Shown here one piece after another: positions 1-16,290 of a DNA stretch of 64,000 nt. The position numbers and the translations under genes are program-made. Under the pieces are notes generated by a model that did not search any database, had not been told where the DNA came from, and worked only from the letters and a program-made list of their open reading frames with translations. Source of the DNA: Theobroma cacao (Eukaryota; Streptophyta; Magnoliopsida; Malvales; Malvaceae); the NCBI RefSeq assembly GCF_000208745.1, contig NC_030854.1, forward strand, positions 33,729,817-33,793,816. The letters run 5' to 3'. Positions within the stretch are counted from its first letter, which is position 1. Every line of letters begins with the position of its first letter.

Positions 1-3990
<3,990 letters not shown>

Positions 3991-4484
3991 CTTCAATCAA
4001 GAATCAAATTTCAGGTAAACCAACAATTGGAAACATTACCAATATAGAAACAAAGAACAGAAGACACAGTGCTACACCAAGCTCCAAACACTCATATCAA
4101 ATACACAAACATCACAGCAAGAATTCCAAAAACATAAGAAATAAACCTATTGCTCTGCATAATTATCAGAAGCAAACCTCATAAATCAGAATCCAGAACG
4201 GAAATTCTCCCTATACTAATATCCTCAACCAAGTTCTAATTAAGCACGGATTTACTTAGTAATAGCTCTTAATTCTGTCTTAGATATATCAGGAAAAGTA
4301 TAACTCATGATCCACAACTCAAAATCACTCTTAAATCCTTCATCACAAATATCCTATATATTACTAACAACAAACTTAGTTCGTTCTTCTCTAGTTAAAT
4401 CAATAAAATCAGTATGGAAAAAAAATCTATCTAAGCACAATGCATTCAGATTTCAATACCCAGAAAAAAGAGAAAATTCCATAC

Positions 4485-5128
4485 CTACTTGTAGCCTTCC
4501 TCCCAATCCTCTTTTCTCCCTCTTTTTTCTTCTTCTCCAACATTAAACACTTAGTAATCATATTACAAACCAAATAAACGAACTGAACAGAATCATTAGC
4601 CGGTATTGGATAAGTAACCTTCTTATAAAACTCCAACGGCGTACTCGAATCAACCAACCCAACTATCGGAATCCCCAACCTTTCCGCTTCCGACAAAATC
4701 GAACTTTTCCTCTCAGTATCAAAAACCACAACACAATCAGGCAACCTAGTCGGCCCAAAAACTAGTTTCTTATTCCTAGACCGAAACTTCTTAGGACTGA
4801 AACTGTTGGTCAAAAATCCACGCATCTTCCAAAGGTTGCTTACCCTTTCAGGATTGAAGGTTGTCACTTTCAAGGTCATCTCGTCGATTATGGGTTGGAA
4901 AAGAGGGTTGGTGTTGATGAAGAGGAAAGAGGAAGATGGGTCACGTGAGAGGCACGTGATGAAGTTGAGAGCATTGCGGAGGCAGATTAGGGTCTTGTCA
5001 GAATCGAGGATGGCTTGCTTGTTTCGGATTCCGTAGGTAAATTGTTTGAAATGGTGGGTTACTGTTTGTCGGCTGATGTGGGAATTTGTTGTTAAGAGTT
5101 TCTGGATTACTACTGAATGGATCGTCAT
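4485..5128 (-). CDS. RPS2: Mitochondrial small-subunit ribosomal protein uS2 (RPS2), first exon of a probable chimeric gene
   Basis: This exon starts at the ATG at 5128 (MTIHSVVIQK) and is open for 214 codons, the full size of a plant mitochondrial uS2. uS2 hallmarks are the N-terminal LLTTNSHIS (bacterial LLEAGxHFGH), LPDCVVVFD near residue 133, and the C-terminal run GIPIVGLVDS then YPIPANDSVQF. The protein sits in the head of the mitochondrial 30S-type subunit. At 4484 there is a good donor (AG|gtatgg, phase 2). Reading on without splicing gives only about 19 extra residues before a stop at 4427. Splicing to the acceptor before 3990 keeps the frame and leads into UGPase-like exons. A telo-box lies about 110 bp upstream of the ATG, as is common in ribosomal-protein genes. 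The uS2 identity is secure; whether every transcript carries the UGPase part is not. Confidence 0.88.
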
Positions 5129-6093
5129 TTTTTGAAAGGGAAAAAATTTTGCGGGAAGACTCGAAGTTTAACGGGTGAATCGAATCTACTCAAAAAGTTA
5201 GTAATGAATCATTTTTTGTTTCCAGAGAATTTGGGAGTTTAGGGTTTATGGGGTTTTGCATATGGCGGATTACCGATTTCAGGAAATGGCGGACTTCTGG
5301 ATATTTGGATTGCACCGGGTCGGGTTACCGAATTTCTTTTATGGTTGAATTTAATTTTGTTTGTATACTTTTCTCTTCCTTATAATCTGCTTTACTATTA
5401 AAATAAAATAAAACGAATTAGCAATTACTATTATATTTTAAGGAAAATTATTTTTATTTCATAAGTTTTGTCAATTTTTTTGAAAAAATGAAATTTGAAC
5501 TTCATAAATTATTGATTCTTTTTATTTATTTTTTATTGCTTTGCCGATGAATTAATTGTAAATATCACAATTCTTGTTTCTAAATAAAAATTCAAATTCA
5601 ACATTTATTAACTTTTTTATTTTAAATATTTATATTGAATTTCTAACAACATTACAATATTATCAATAGTAAGAGAATACAAGGTTTATTACAAACATAA
5701 TACAACAGTCACATGATATGAAAGTGAAGGTTAATGTTTGATATCAATAATTCATATTCACGATTAATCATGAATTTTAAGTGCATTTTACCTGTTTTAT
5801 ATTATAAATTCAAATTAATATTATTCAATTGCAATGAAATTAAAAATTTTAAAAAAGACATATATATATATATATATTATTTTATAATACTAAACAGAAT
5901 TAAAGTATTAAATTTAAACTTGAATCCTACGCGTCTCCCATCAGGAATTGAACTCTCCTGCTTCTTTAGCTTGTTGCCGCCTCTTCTCTTGTCAGACTAA
6001 GATACAGCTGATAGCTTCCCTATCTCCTTTTTCTTCTCGTGCGAATACTTTTGATCAATAAACCCTGCATCCTCGCATTTCAAGGTTAGGGAG
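5129..6093. promoter_or_regulatory. Divergent intergenic region between uS2m and the TBP-like gene
   Basis: This 965-bp spacer separates two genes reading outward. Near the uS2m start it holds a telo-box (5238-5247). The middle (5380-5900) is very A+T-rich with a TA run at about 5859-5877. A segment at 5552-5612 resembles the DNA just 3' of the TBP-like gene. The last ~100 bp before the TBP-like ATG is pyrimidine-rich and less A+T-rich, like a leader. No further gene is visible. Confidence 0.55.
5238..5247 (-). promoter_or_regulatory. Telo-box (AAACCCTAAA on the minus strand)
   Basis: The plus strand reads TTTAGGGTTT, so AAACCCTAAA faces the uS2m gene about 110 bp upstream of its ATG. Telo-boxes are typical of plant ribosomal-protein and translation-gene promoters, which fits the first exon. 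Function here is inferred from position only. Confidence 0.55.
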
Positions 6094-6681
6094 ATGGCAG
6101 CTGATAGAGTGTTGCAGAGTAGCCATGTTTCATGTTCTGGCGTTGTCCCGGCCATTGAGAACGTGGTGTCATCCGTCGACCTCGGTTGCTCGCTGGACCT
6201 CAAAGCCATTGCCCTTCGTGCTCGAAATACTGAATACAACCCCGAAAGGTTTGCTGCACTGATGATGAGGATAAGGGAATCCAGAACCACTGCGCTTATA
6301 TTCTCCTCTGGGAAGATGGTCTGCACTGGAGCCGAAACTGAGCAACAATCCCGCTTGGCAGCCCGCAAGTATGCTCGGATCATTCAAAAGCTTGGTTTTG
6401 ATGTCAAGTTCAAGGATTTCCAGATTCAGAACATCGTTGCTTCTTGTGATCTTCCATTTTCCGTCAACCTTACACATTTGGGGAATTCTCATTACGAGTC
6501 TTCAGTATACGAGCCAGAATTGTTTCCGGGATTGATTTATCGGATGAAACAATCCAAAGTTATGATTAAGATTTTTTCTTCTGGAAAGATCGTTGTCGCG
6601 GGAACCCATGATAGAAAGGAGATTTTCAAAGCCTTCGATAACATATATCCAATTCTTATGTCTTTCAGAATAGACAAGTGA
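6094..6681 (+). CDS. Intronless, diverged TATA-binding protein (TBP-like), probable retrogene
   Basis: The 195-aa frame aligns along nearly its whole length with plant TBP (about 200 aa), the saddle protein that binds TATA boxes. Repeat 1 is close to [35 protein letters not shown] and [13 protein letters not shown]. Repeat 2 begins [10 protein letters not shown] and keeps [15 protein letters not shown], the TFIIB-contact stirrup. The four DNA-intercalating Phe positions (in LIF, LGF, KIF and KAF) and both repeat Asn residues are kept. Repeat 2 is diverged elsewhere: VLTGAK of TBP is VVAGTH, and the block before YEPELF differs. The N terminus ([10 protein letters not shown]) is unlike normal TBP. 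Plant TBP genes have many introns and this copy has none, so I infer retroposition followed by selection, because the frame is unbroken. Start chosen at the first in-frame ATG. Confidence 0.85.
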   Translation: MAADRVLQSSHVSCSGVVPAIENVVSSVDLGCSLDLKAIALRARNTEYNPERFAALMMRIRESRTTALIFSSGKMVCTGAETEQQSRLAARKYARIIQKLGFDVKFKDFQIQNIVASCDLPFSVNLTHLGNSHYESSVYEPELFPGLIYRMKQSKVMIKIFSSGKIVVAGTHDRKEIFKAFDNIYPILMSFRIDK

Positions 6682-7289
6682 GATTCTTGAAGAAGACTGA
6701 AGAAGATCTCAGGGTCGATACATAATCATTTCTTCTTTCTTTTGTGCACGAGCTAGTTGTAAATATCCCGATTATTCTTGTATCTAAATACAAATTTAAT
6801 TTCAATACAATTTGCTTTTCATTTTAATTATTTACTGTGTTTATATGAATATATCCATTAGCAAATAATTAGTACAATAAAGAATCCAACAAGCTTTTAA
6901 AATTAAAAAATTGTCAGTATAAATTTACTAATGGAAACACTTTATTTGAATTTCCCAACAAGATTACCAACAAAAACTTTGCTTTGCAAATTTTGAGCCT
7001 CCATGATATAACTGTGTTAAGATTACAGAAGTAACTGCCGTTGAGATACACTAAGCAGTAAACACTAACAGCAACCGAATGCTTCAGATGGATGTTACAA
7101 ACTCTTTACAATCTTTAACCCGAATTTGATGCCCAGAAGATACTCATAAGAACATATACCACCCCTGTGAATATAAATACACCCTTGATAAATACATAAC
7201 CAATGCTGTTACCTAATCACTAATTTTACAAAACCAGCACCTTTCACAATGAAGCAACTAGCATGGCTCTGTTGCCCCATCAGCACTGC
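6682..7289. other. Intergenic: 3' sides of the convergent TBP-like and MLO genes
   Basis: About 600 bp between convergent genes. The first ~170 bp is a plausible 3'UTR of the TBP-like gene (A+T-rich, ending near 6850). It includes 6753-6815, which resembles 5552-5612. The right part is a plausible 3'UTR of the MLO gene. No coding potential was seen. Confidence 0.4.
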
Positions 7290-10200
7290 TCATCTCGAGC
7301 CATGATCAGAACCATGTGAAGGAGTAATCTCCTCAGGAGCAGCTGCATTGCGCAAAACTCTTCCCATCTGAATCGCAACAGAAGGACGTTCCTCCTGAGC
7401 AGCAGCCTCAGTAGCAGCTCTTACGCCTTTCTTTTTCTTCGCCTTTTGTGCCCAACCAACAAGGCCTGCTTGCACATGCTCATCAAATATAGCCTTCTTG
7501 AATGAGCTCCCCATCTTCAATTCAATAAATATAAATGTGAATTGGAGTTCCAGCTTAGGAATTAAAGTTTATAGTTATAAGAAACTCAACTGACCTGTGT
7601 GACAATGGCATAAAGTGGCAGGGTGCTATAACTACAGAGTACCTGAATGAAAACCCTGCAAAAACCAACAGAAATAAGAATGCTATATAATAACAACAAA
7701 CATACAATAATCTTGATAGAAGAGCAAAAATTTTAAAACCAACCAAGATCTAACATAAAGCGAATGGTCACCGGTTCTTACCCTATAACAAGCCTAGGAA
7801 TGATATAACCAATTTGACCCATTATGCAGGAGTCGAAGCCAAATTGAACCTACAGATGATGAAAAAAGTATCATTATGTCATCCTTATCTGTAGTGCACA
7901 TGGCAAAATAGCGACCTAAATTTTAAGCTTACCCATATCCAGAAGAAAAATGCAATCTCAAAAGCATTTTGGAAGAGGATGAAATGGATCAAGAAGAGGA
8001 CAATGCGAGGCTTATTAAACCAAAAGTGATCATCTGATGGCTGAACCACTAATTCCCCTTCAATGGCTACATGTTTCTCAGCAACCTCATGCGCCAACTG
8101 GATAATCACATGCTCGAGCTTGGTGCCAACAGCAAGTAGAAGCTGGAAAATAAAAAAATAAGTGGAAGAACAGAATTAAAAAAAGAACTTCTATACAATT
8201 AAAGTTCTATATTGCACAGAGCTTCTCTGATGCATCTAATGGGAGGACATGACCTTTTTAATGTCAATGAATTTCTCCTGTTACCATGAGTGTCATTGCT
8301 TTTCCATGTTTTTTTGTTTGTTTGATAGGACTGTAACTGTCATTGTTGTCAGTATTGACTTGACATGTAGAATGATGTTCTAACAATCCCATTAATCAGT
8401 TTTTCAAAAGAAAAAAAATCCTAATATGGAGCAGGTTATTTGTTTAACATATAGTCTATTCAATGATCTCTTCAATTTGGTATTGATTCACAGGATTAAT
8501 TCTATTTTCTGTAGGTCGATATGTGTTTAGTTTTGTGCATGTGTATAGGTGTGTGTAAGAAATTGTATTAAAACTACTCACAATGAAAGGAATGAATGCT
8601 ATCCAGAAATATGTATGCCAGCCTGCAGAAAAAAAAATAATAATAAAATGTCATTTTTATATATGTATGTCATCTTAAACTGTAATCTCACAAAAGCATC
8701 TATCACATGCCACAGAAGCAAAAAACAATTGTTCATATGTGTAATCAATACTTTCCAATCATTACATTTGAAAGCCTTAGAAACATGACCTAAAATCTAG
8801 AGCAGGGAAGAATTGATAATAGAATAATGACACTCTAGTTTTAACACCAGAACACACAGTCCTAAGTTACCACCAATGGAATCCCACATTATATCGTTAC
8901 AAGTGCTATGAATTAGCATAAAAAATGCATCTATTCTTTGAACTTTAAAAGAAATTTTAATCAGACAAATAACTTTTTCGACAAGACTGTGAACATAATT
9001 GAACATCGAAACATGATGATGCTAACAGCATAAGGCATCAAGATGTAGTTAATTGCTAATAATCAACGGTATTACATACCATTAACATTAAGCAACAGGA
9101 AGATGACCACAAATACCCAGAGATACCAACTGCAAACAAAAAAATTAAACAATAGATCAACACGAATTAGTAAGTAAACATGACTTAATGCCAAAACATA
9201 CCTATTTGATATGTGCAAAGAAGAAACCATATGACACTTAGATCATCACAAATATACTCTCAAATATCACTTGCCTTATACCAACAACTTGCTTGAAATC
9301 ATCTTCTAAGGCCCGTATCATGTATTTGTGAAAATTAAACTTGGGATTCCCCCTGCAATGGGTCTGCAATACAAATAATAAATATTAGGTAATGGACTAT
9401 GACAAGGAATGACATCACAACCATAAAAAGTTCTACAATCAACCAATTTTACAAGCTAACTTACCATGATGAAACCTAGCCTTAGTGTCACATAATCTGA
9501 TTTGGTCACAGATGCATAGAATTGCTTAAAAAACGAATGCTGTAAGAAAACAAAGGGAGAGTGAAGAAGGATATCAGAGTCATGGTTAGCAAAACTTCTG
9601 CTTCCAAAAAAGTGTTTGAGGCTCAATTTTGCTTCCTATTATAAAAGAAAAGTGAGACCAGGGATATCAAGATACAAGACAGATGTAAAAACTCTTGTTC
9701 TTTGAAGGTAACTAAACAGGGCAGGGGGAAAGATATTCATTGTAACCAGAAACAGAACCAATTTAATTATGCCCCTCACTTTCTATTCCCCATCTTATGA
9801 GGGACAGCATCATTTTTTATTATACTACAGTAGTTTCTTCCATTTTGTCCAATACCAAGATAGAAAAAACCTTGGGGAAAAATTGTTCCTTCCCTTGACA
9901 ATTAAAAATCAGATGATAGGAGGATCAAACATAAACTTATCAGCCACAAGAGGCAGAATGAATGCAAGCATATGCTCAGACACATTTGTCTAATAAAGAA
10001 TATCAGATTCCAACAATGAAAAAAAAAAAAAAGCATGCCTAGGCCTAATTGGTATTTAACAAAATAATCTGTTTTAAGATCACCAAGACAAAATTGCAAC
10101 TCCACCCACAAAATCAAAACCAAGGGCATAGACACACATGCGCAGATTCCTCGTATATAAAGAAATTTCAAGGTCTGCCTTTCTCTTAAATGCATATTTC

Positions 10201-12273
10201 ATTCCAATTCTCACATATGACAGGGAGGGGTAAGCAAGTGGGGGCAAAAAAGAAAAAGAACACTTCAGAAGTGACCTCTTTTCCAAGTTAAATGGTTGCA
10301 GATGTAAATGAAAAAAAAGATTGTATCATAAATGACATAGCAGCTTACCAACCACCCTAGCACAATAGAATCTTTACCGATACCCAGAAAATGCTCTTTG
10401 ATAAAAGTATGCTCACGGACATGAGTGACTTTTTTCTTCAACACTGCACTAACACAGTACATAGATTAGAAGCACCAAAGACCTAGCAGACCACTGTAGG
10501 GGGAATTTAATAAGAAAATAATTCACTCAGATTTTTTTTTTTTTCATTTTTTGGCACAGGGAGAGAGGGGGTGGGGATAAGTCACTCAGCCAATTCACTT
10601 TCCTAATGGCAATACTTCTACCAGTAGTGACCAAGATTCTGAATGCACATGTCCATCTATCCACCAAATAAGGAAAAGATAACATGGGAAATAGTAAGCA
10701 TTTAGATTGGTATTAATCCTTACTTTGCTCTGGATCATAATTCTCTTTTGCAATTGAATCTTCCCAATGTTTCCATTGACGTATCTACATCAACAAACAA
10801 ATTATTATCTTTTTATGAGAAGATGAGAAGTAAATGTATTGAAGAGGAAAACAACTGCACCACAAATAGAAAAAGCTGAAAAACTAAGCAAATGAAACAT
10901 ATTAGACAGCTTACCCTTAGGCCACCAAAAGAAACTGTGAGAACACAGAATGTCACGTGGACAATGGCCAGGACAAAGATGAAAATATGCAGATGATGTA
11001 GCGCTTCAACAGACAACAAGGGTACCTTATTCTGAAACACAAAAACATAGAAATAATAAAAGCGCTTTAATGGGAGTGTCTGTCTTTTGTAATATAAAAA
11101 ATGAGCCAGAACCTGTAGTACTGTATTCAATAATATACAAGGGATCCATTTGGCATCCTAGATACATTTGCTACACTGTTCATGTTTCAGTTTTTCCCAT
11201 CAAAACTATAGTAATACTCTCATCAAGATTTCATTTCTAACCATGACAAAATATACAATAATTCCTTGTTTTGCCTTATTAAATGTGTAAAGCAACAAAT
11301 ATTCACAATAAAGCACAAATAACAGTAAAATCCGTTGATTTGGTGATGGATAATTATGTCACCTTCTCACCACAGTATCCCATCTGGGAAGCACTAGATG
11401 TTTCAGCCAGTAGGCGCCTGGTGCCACCAGACAGAGTAAAAGCAAAATACTTCTGAAAATGTGATGTTGTAGCAGTACTATTGGAGTGCTCTGCTGTTTC
11501 TTTATTGCCTTCAATTTTACAAGGAAGCATGCTTGTTACTGCTTCCTTTGATATGCAAATTTTAGAAATTGCACTCTGAAATACTGTCAACAACAGTGAT
11601 ATAAACCCCAACAGCATCAACTCTGCCAAAACAAATTCCCCCATTTCAAGTTTACAATTTGGAAAATAGCAAAAGAATTTCCCAACAACAACACATAGAA
11701 ACCCATTTTTTATATATAAATTTCAAAAGGTTATGCAATTTTCATATCCTTTGACATCTAATCAAGAAAGAAGCAGTAACTTTGTTTTTCCTTAATCTGT
11801 CAAATGATCATCTTTTCCGCAGTCTAACTCCTTCTACAAGAGAGAGATAAAGAAAAAGAACTTCCTCTATAAAACAAAAAATTCAACTTTCCCTTTTTAA
11901 CTTTCCCATTTAGGAAACTGCAGATGGATGGAAAAAGAAAAAAGATTGCCTTCTTGAAAAAGCAGAATGTGAAAAAAAAAACAAAACAAAACAAAAAGCC
12001 TACCCTTTAACACTTGCAACCGAATTTATTTTCCTATATAAACAAATTTAACATAAAAAATGAAAAAGAAAGAGAAAAAAGAAATGGGTTACCTTCTTTA
12101 ACTTTCAAAAGAGCCTCAAAGAGTGGTTTCTGTTGTTTCTTCTTCAAAATATTCCCAAGATAATGAAGCAAACGCTCCATGGCCAAGGAAATGGCAACAA
12201 TCACTGTGCAAACTGCTGCTAAAACCCATGTCGGTGTAAACTCTAACGATGCGCCTTCTCCTCCTTCACTCAT
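7290..12273 (-). CDS. MLO1: MLO-family seven-transmembrane protein, AtMLO1-like
   Basis: Thirteen exons join in phase to 510 aa: 12093-12273, 11363-11622, 10915-11031, 10724-10784, 10349-10443, 9465-9539, 9275-9363, 9080-9129, 8582-8622, 7933-8142, 7782-7849, 7595-7655, 7290-7514. The protein starts [19 protein letters not shown] and tracks AtMLO1 (about 526 aa) along its length: [103 protein letters not shown] and [11 protein letters not shown] proteins are plasma-membrane proteins with Ca/calmodulin links; some clades act as powdery-mildew susceptibility factors, while the MLO1 type belongs to a different clade. The calmodulin-binding helix is [20 protein letters not shown] followed by a basic run. 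The C-terminal tail (after KKKKGVRAA) is short and variable. The intron after 9275 is GC-AG. Confidence 0.93.
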
Positions 12274-13670
12274 TTCTCTCCAAAGTTTCTTCCTTTACCT
12301 TCTTCTCTTCTCTTCTCTCTTCTTCTCAAAGTGTCACTATCATCGGTTTGGTTCTCACTTCCGAGGAAAGGACACCCAAAGGCTCTCAATCTTCTTAGGT
12401 ATTTAATTATCTACCAGTTTTTATAATATGCATACAACAAAAATATTGGTCTTTTTTTATGAGAAACAAAGATATTATTAACTGTTGGCTTTCGTAAGAG
12501 AGGGCTTTCTGCTTTGTAGGGTCATGAAGTAATGTAATCTAGTGTATGGTTTTCCTATTGAATGTGGATGCATGTGCATGTGAGTCCTCATGGGGAAGTT
12601 GTTTACTTGCTTTGTTGTTATTATGAGCTTGAATTCCGGGAGGGAATAAGAAAAAAAGTAAAAAGTGGGGGTTTTTTATTACAGAAAAAAGAAAGTGGGG
12701 TATTTGTTTTTTTTTTCTTTGTGTAGTTTTATTACAAGACAAGATAACAACACAGAGAATCTGAGGTGTCTCAAAGAAAAACAAAAGAACCCACTGAAAG
12801 GACAGAAGAGGCCAAGGGTTTGGTTCACTGAGGTATGGTATAGTATAGGTTGGGAGGCTAAAGGGTCTTTTTCTTTTTTTTATGGAGGAGGTTTATATCT
12901 TGAAAAGATGATAAATGGGATTGGGTTTTGTTTTGACTTTTGATTTTAAGTGCTTTGTGTTTTTGTTTTTGTTTTTTATTCTTTTTTGTTTTTTGTGATT
13001 CCATTTCTTTGAACTATGACAGCACAAATGTAAGAAATGAAGTCATGATTAACCATTTTGTTTGATTGTGGGACAATGGGACTATTTACAAACACTATGA
13101 ATTAGTAAATGAAAACACTTTATTATTCTTAATCCCCCCACCTCTGAACCCCCAAAGGCCATAGTTTTAGAGCTTGAACACAACCTAAATAATAAAAGGA
13201 AAATATAAAGTGAAAATGACTTAACAACAAGGTGAACATTATCTTTTCTTTCACCTTCATGAAAAATGAAAGCAAAGAAAGAAGTTTCTAATATTTGGAA
13301 AAAGAAAAAAAAAACTTTTATTTTTTTAATGAAACAAGGTTGCACATTTCTTTTCTTTTACATTATTTAGTTGATGGAAATTGGTGGTGGTGGGATTTAG
13401 ATCACCCAACTTTCCTAAGAAAAGCCTTGAGAATATGAGAAGGCAAGGGACAGGTTTTACACCCAAGGCCAAAAGTGAAGGCTTGGTCTGCTGTCTTTGT
13501 TCTTTGTTTTGCTGTCTTTCTTTTTTTCTAATTAAAAGGGTGTTTGGTGCAAATCCCAGGATCTTGTCCAATTACACCATGCAAATGATGCTATTTAACA
13601 GCATACACTTGTTCTTTTATCTATTTTCTACCCTCTTCTGTCTTTTTGCTTTGGAATATTTCTTGCTTTT

Positions 13671-13675
13671 ATATA

Positions 13676-13718
<43 letters not shown>
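13671..13718. repeat. TA dinucleotide microsatellite
   Basis: About 48 bp of nearly pure alternating T and A, interrupted once by a doubled T near 13682. It lies in intergenic DNA. Confidence 0.9.
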
Positions 13719-13722
<4 letters not shown>

Positions 13723-15008
13723 GTTTTTAAGTGTACTAATCTTGACTTTAAGAATGTGTGAACTGTGAAGATGCCAGATTCCAGGGGTTAGAATAGAAAA
13801 ATGTGTGGTTTCCCTTCTCTTCTCTCTCTTAACAAATCTTTTGACTAAAACAAAGCACCTTTCAACATTTATTTATTTAGTTTCCATGTCACTAACATGC
13901 ACAGTCATCCTTTCCGCTTACCATTGCTATTTATTTATCTGATTTAAAAAAATCCAAAATTTAAATTCTTTTTTTTTAAATAAAAATATACATTTATTTT
14001 TGTATCAAATATTTAAGATACCAGTTAGACTTACCTCTATAAATAATCATGTAGTCATCCATCATTTGATGTTTGCTTTTTCATTCAACCATTTATTTTA
14101 TTTATTTATTTATTTCATATTAAATAATCTCACATCCTAATCTCTTGTCACTATTGGAGTCCATTCCAACATTTCTTTTTTAACAACCACAAGGATTATG
14201 TTACACAACATGTTTACCATGCATATGTAACTTGATTTATGATAAATTAATTTTCTTGAGATATATTGAATGTAATATTAACTATTTATATATATATATA
14301 TATATTTTAATTATACACTTATCTCATGGTTTTAAGAAGTAAACTTAAGAATTTGACACTATCAAAGACTATATTAGTTTAATAAGATAGGTTTAAGTTT
14401 TTCCAAATGTAAAAGAGTAAAAAAACATTTTTTTAAGATAACTTAATAAAAACTAATTGACCCAATTAAAATAATATTATGAATAATTGTTTCCATGGTG
14501 CATTCAATGTGATCACATGAATTCCCAACCAATACATCATGATTAAAAATAGAGAACTAAGGTTTTGCACATGATCCTGCCCACCAATATATCATTTGAA
14601 ATGTGAGAAAAACAAAAAATCAATAATAAATTAAAAATATGGCATTTCCATGTGTGTAAAGACAAATTTGAAATGAAAATGAATTATTATTAATTCATAA
14701 AGAAATAATAATAATAATAAATGATAATTAGAATTGAAGATTTTTTTTTTATTTTACTTTATCTTTTACTTGTTCTTTGAAGGCAAACAATAGAACCAAC
14801 TAATATAAAGCAAGGGGGCCCTAGGATTTTGACTTATATTGGTGAAAGAGTAAGGATGAAATCTAAGGCTTTTAATCTATAACCACCTATTTATTATTAA
14901 CTTACCTACTTTGAAAGATGTTATTCATCCCATAGTTATAAGTTTTAGTATGTGAAAATAAATTATTAAAATTTTGATATGATGTTATCACAATCATAAA
15001 TTATTAAT

Positions 15009-15384
15009 ACTTTAAAAAAGTTTTTATATAAATTATTTTTTTATATTACTCAATCAAATTCATATATTTTTATTTTACATCAAATAAATTTTAATAATTA
15101 ATAATTAATTAATTATCATTAGTCAAAATATCACATTTTTTTTTATTATGTGAAGTTAACGTGTAATGTTGACATATCATAATGGATAGTGACATTATTG
15201 ATGTGACATAATGACATGATCATATGATAATTTTTATTATCTATATCACTTGCATTTTAACTAATAACAGTTAATTATAAGAGTTTATTTCGTTTAAAAT
15301 AAGAAAATAAAGACTTGATTAAATCAATTAAAAAATAAAAATTTATATAAAATTTCTTGAAATAGTTTAAAAACTTCTTAAAGT
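15009..15384. repeat. Fold-back MITE-like repeat, copy A
   Basis: The two ends are inverted repeats: the left end begins ACTTTAAAAAAGTTTTTA and the right end reads AAAAACTTCTTAAAGT. The complementarity continues inward through a TTTTTATTTTACATCAAATAA-type block and an ATCATTAGTCAAAATATCAC-type block. The core carries GTGACATAATGACATGATCAT. Related copies lie at 40395-40765 and 48325-48655. No coding capacity is present, so this is a non-autonomous element. The family name is unknown to me. Confidence 0.6.
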
Positions 15385-15921
15385 ATTAAATCAAAATTAT
15401 AAATTATTGTCCATAATAAAAAAAAAAGATAATTGTTTGGAAAGATTCCTTAAAATTGTTTCTTGCATGTTATGATTGTGATTCCAACTTCATCTGATTG
15501 GGGCTTGATTTTTGGGAACCAACATTGACAATTAATGTTAAAAAAATTGTAGAATAATGGACTGCTAGCCATCCGGGGAAGCACTATATGGATTTTAAGC
15601 AAAGCGTTGGTTATTATTTGGTGAAAAATATCAAGCAAAGCTACTCCTACCTAACATCAAGACAAAGAGGTTTTGGCCTAATATTAGATCAGCTGCTCAT
15701 AGTCACAGTCCCTGCATATAGATAGTTTATTAAGTTGGTTCAGTGTGGCTTTTATTTATTTATTTCAAATTGTTATTCCTCTTCTTCTTCTTTCTATTTA
15801 ATAATAAATGAACCCCATGTTCAATTTTAAAAACTAAAGAGATTTTATTGACTTGTAGAAAATATCAAGCCTAGAGAATGAAAGAGACAATAACTAATAT
15901 CAAGCCTTCTATTAAGTAATT

Positions 15922-16290
15922 GTGTCACGTTTCACATCAATTTGTGCAAGACATTGAGCAAGTATTCTGTCACATTTCATACCAACCTGTGCAAAGTATC
16001 AGCCAAAGCTTTGATATGTTGATTTTCGAATTTTATCTCATAAAAAAGACCTCGTTAATTGAAAATGACGTAAACCATAAATGTTAGAAGTGAATTTTAA
16101 ATACTCAATTTCACTTTAGTATACAATCAATGTGAGATTCATAACTCTCCACTTGGACCATGACATCTTTCTTTATGTGAGATTAACGATTCTCTGTGAC
16201 ATATTACCTAGTCAAAATAATTCTTGTCTCATAGTAGTTTTAAGGAATTTCATGGTGACTTCTAGTTTATGGTACCTTAGTTCCGACCTG
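15922..16290. repeat. Possible degenerate LTR/TRIM relic
   Basis: Two copies of a ~45-bp unit starting TGTCAC(G/A)TTTCA lie at 15923 and 15968. About 140 bp on is CAATGTGAGATTCATAACTC with CTCCACTTGGACC, a phrase type often seen in plant LTRs and terminal-repeat miniature elements. I see no matching second LTR, primer-binding site or polyprotein. The call rests on sequence style only. Confidence 0.25.

Noticed and set aside
4427..4484. uS2m reading on to its own stop at 4427
   Set aside because: The extra residues (YGIFSFFWVLKSE...) are unlike uS2 and follow a good donor. An unspliced form that ends here is possible and is the main rival to the fusion model.
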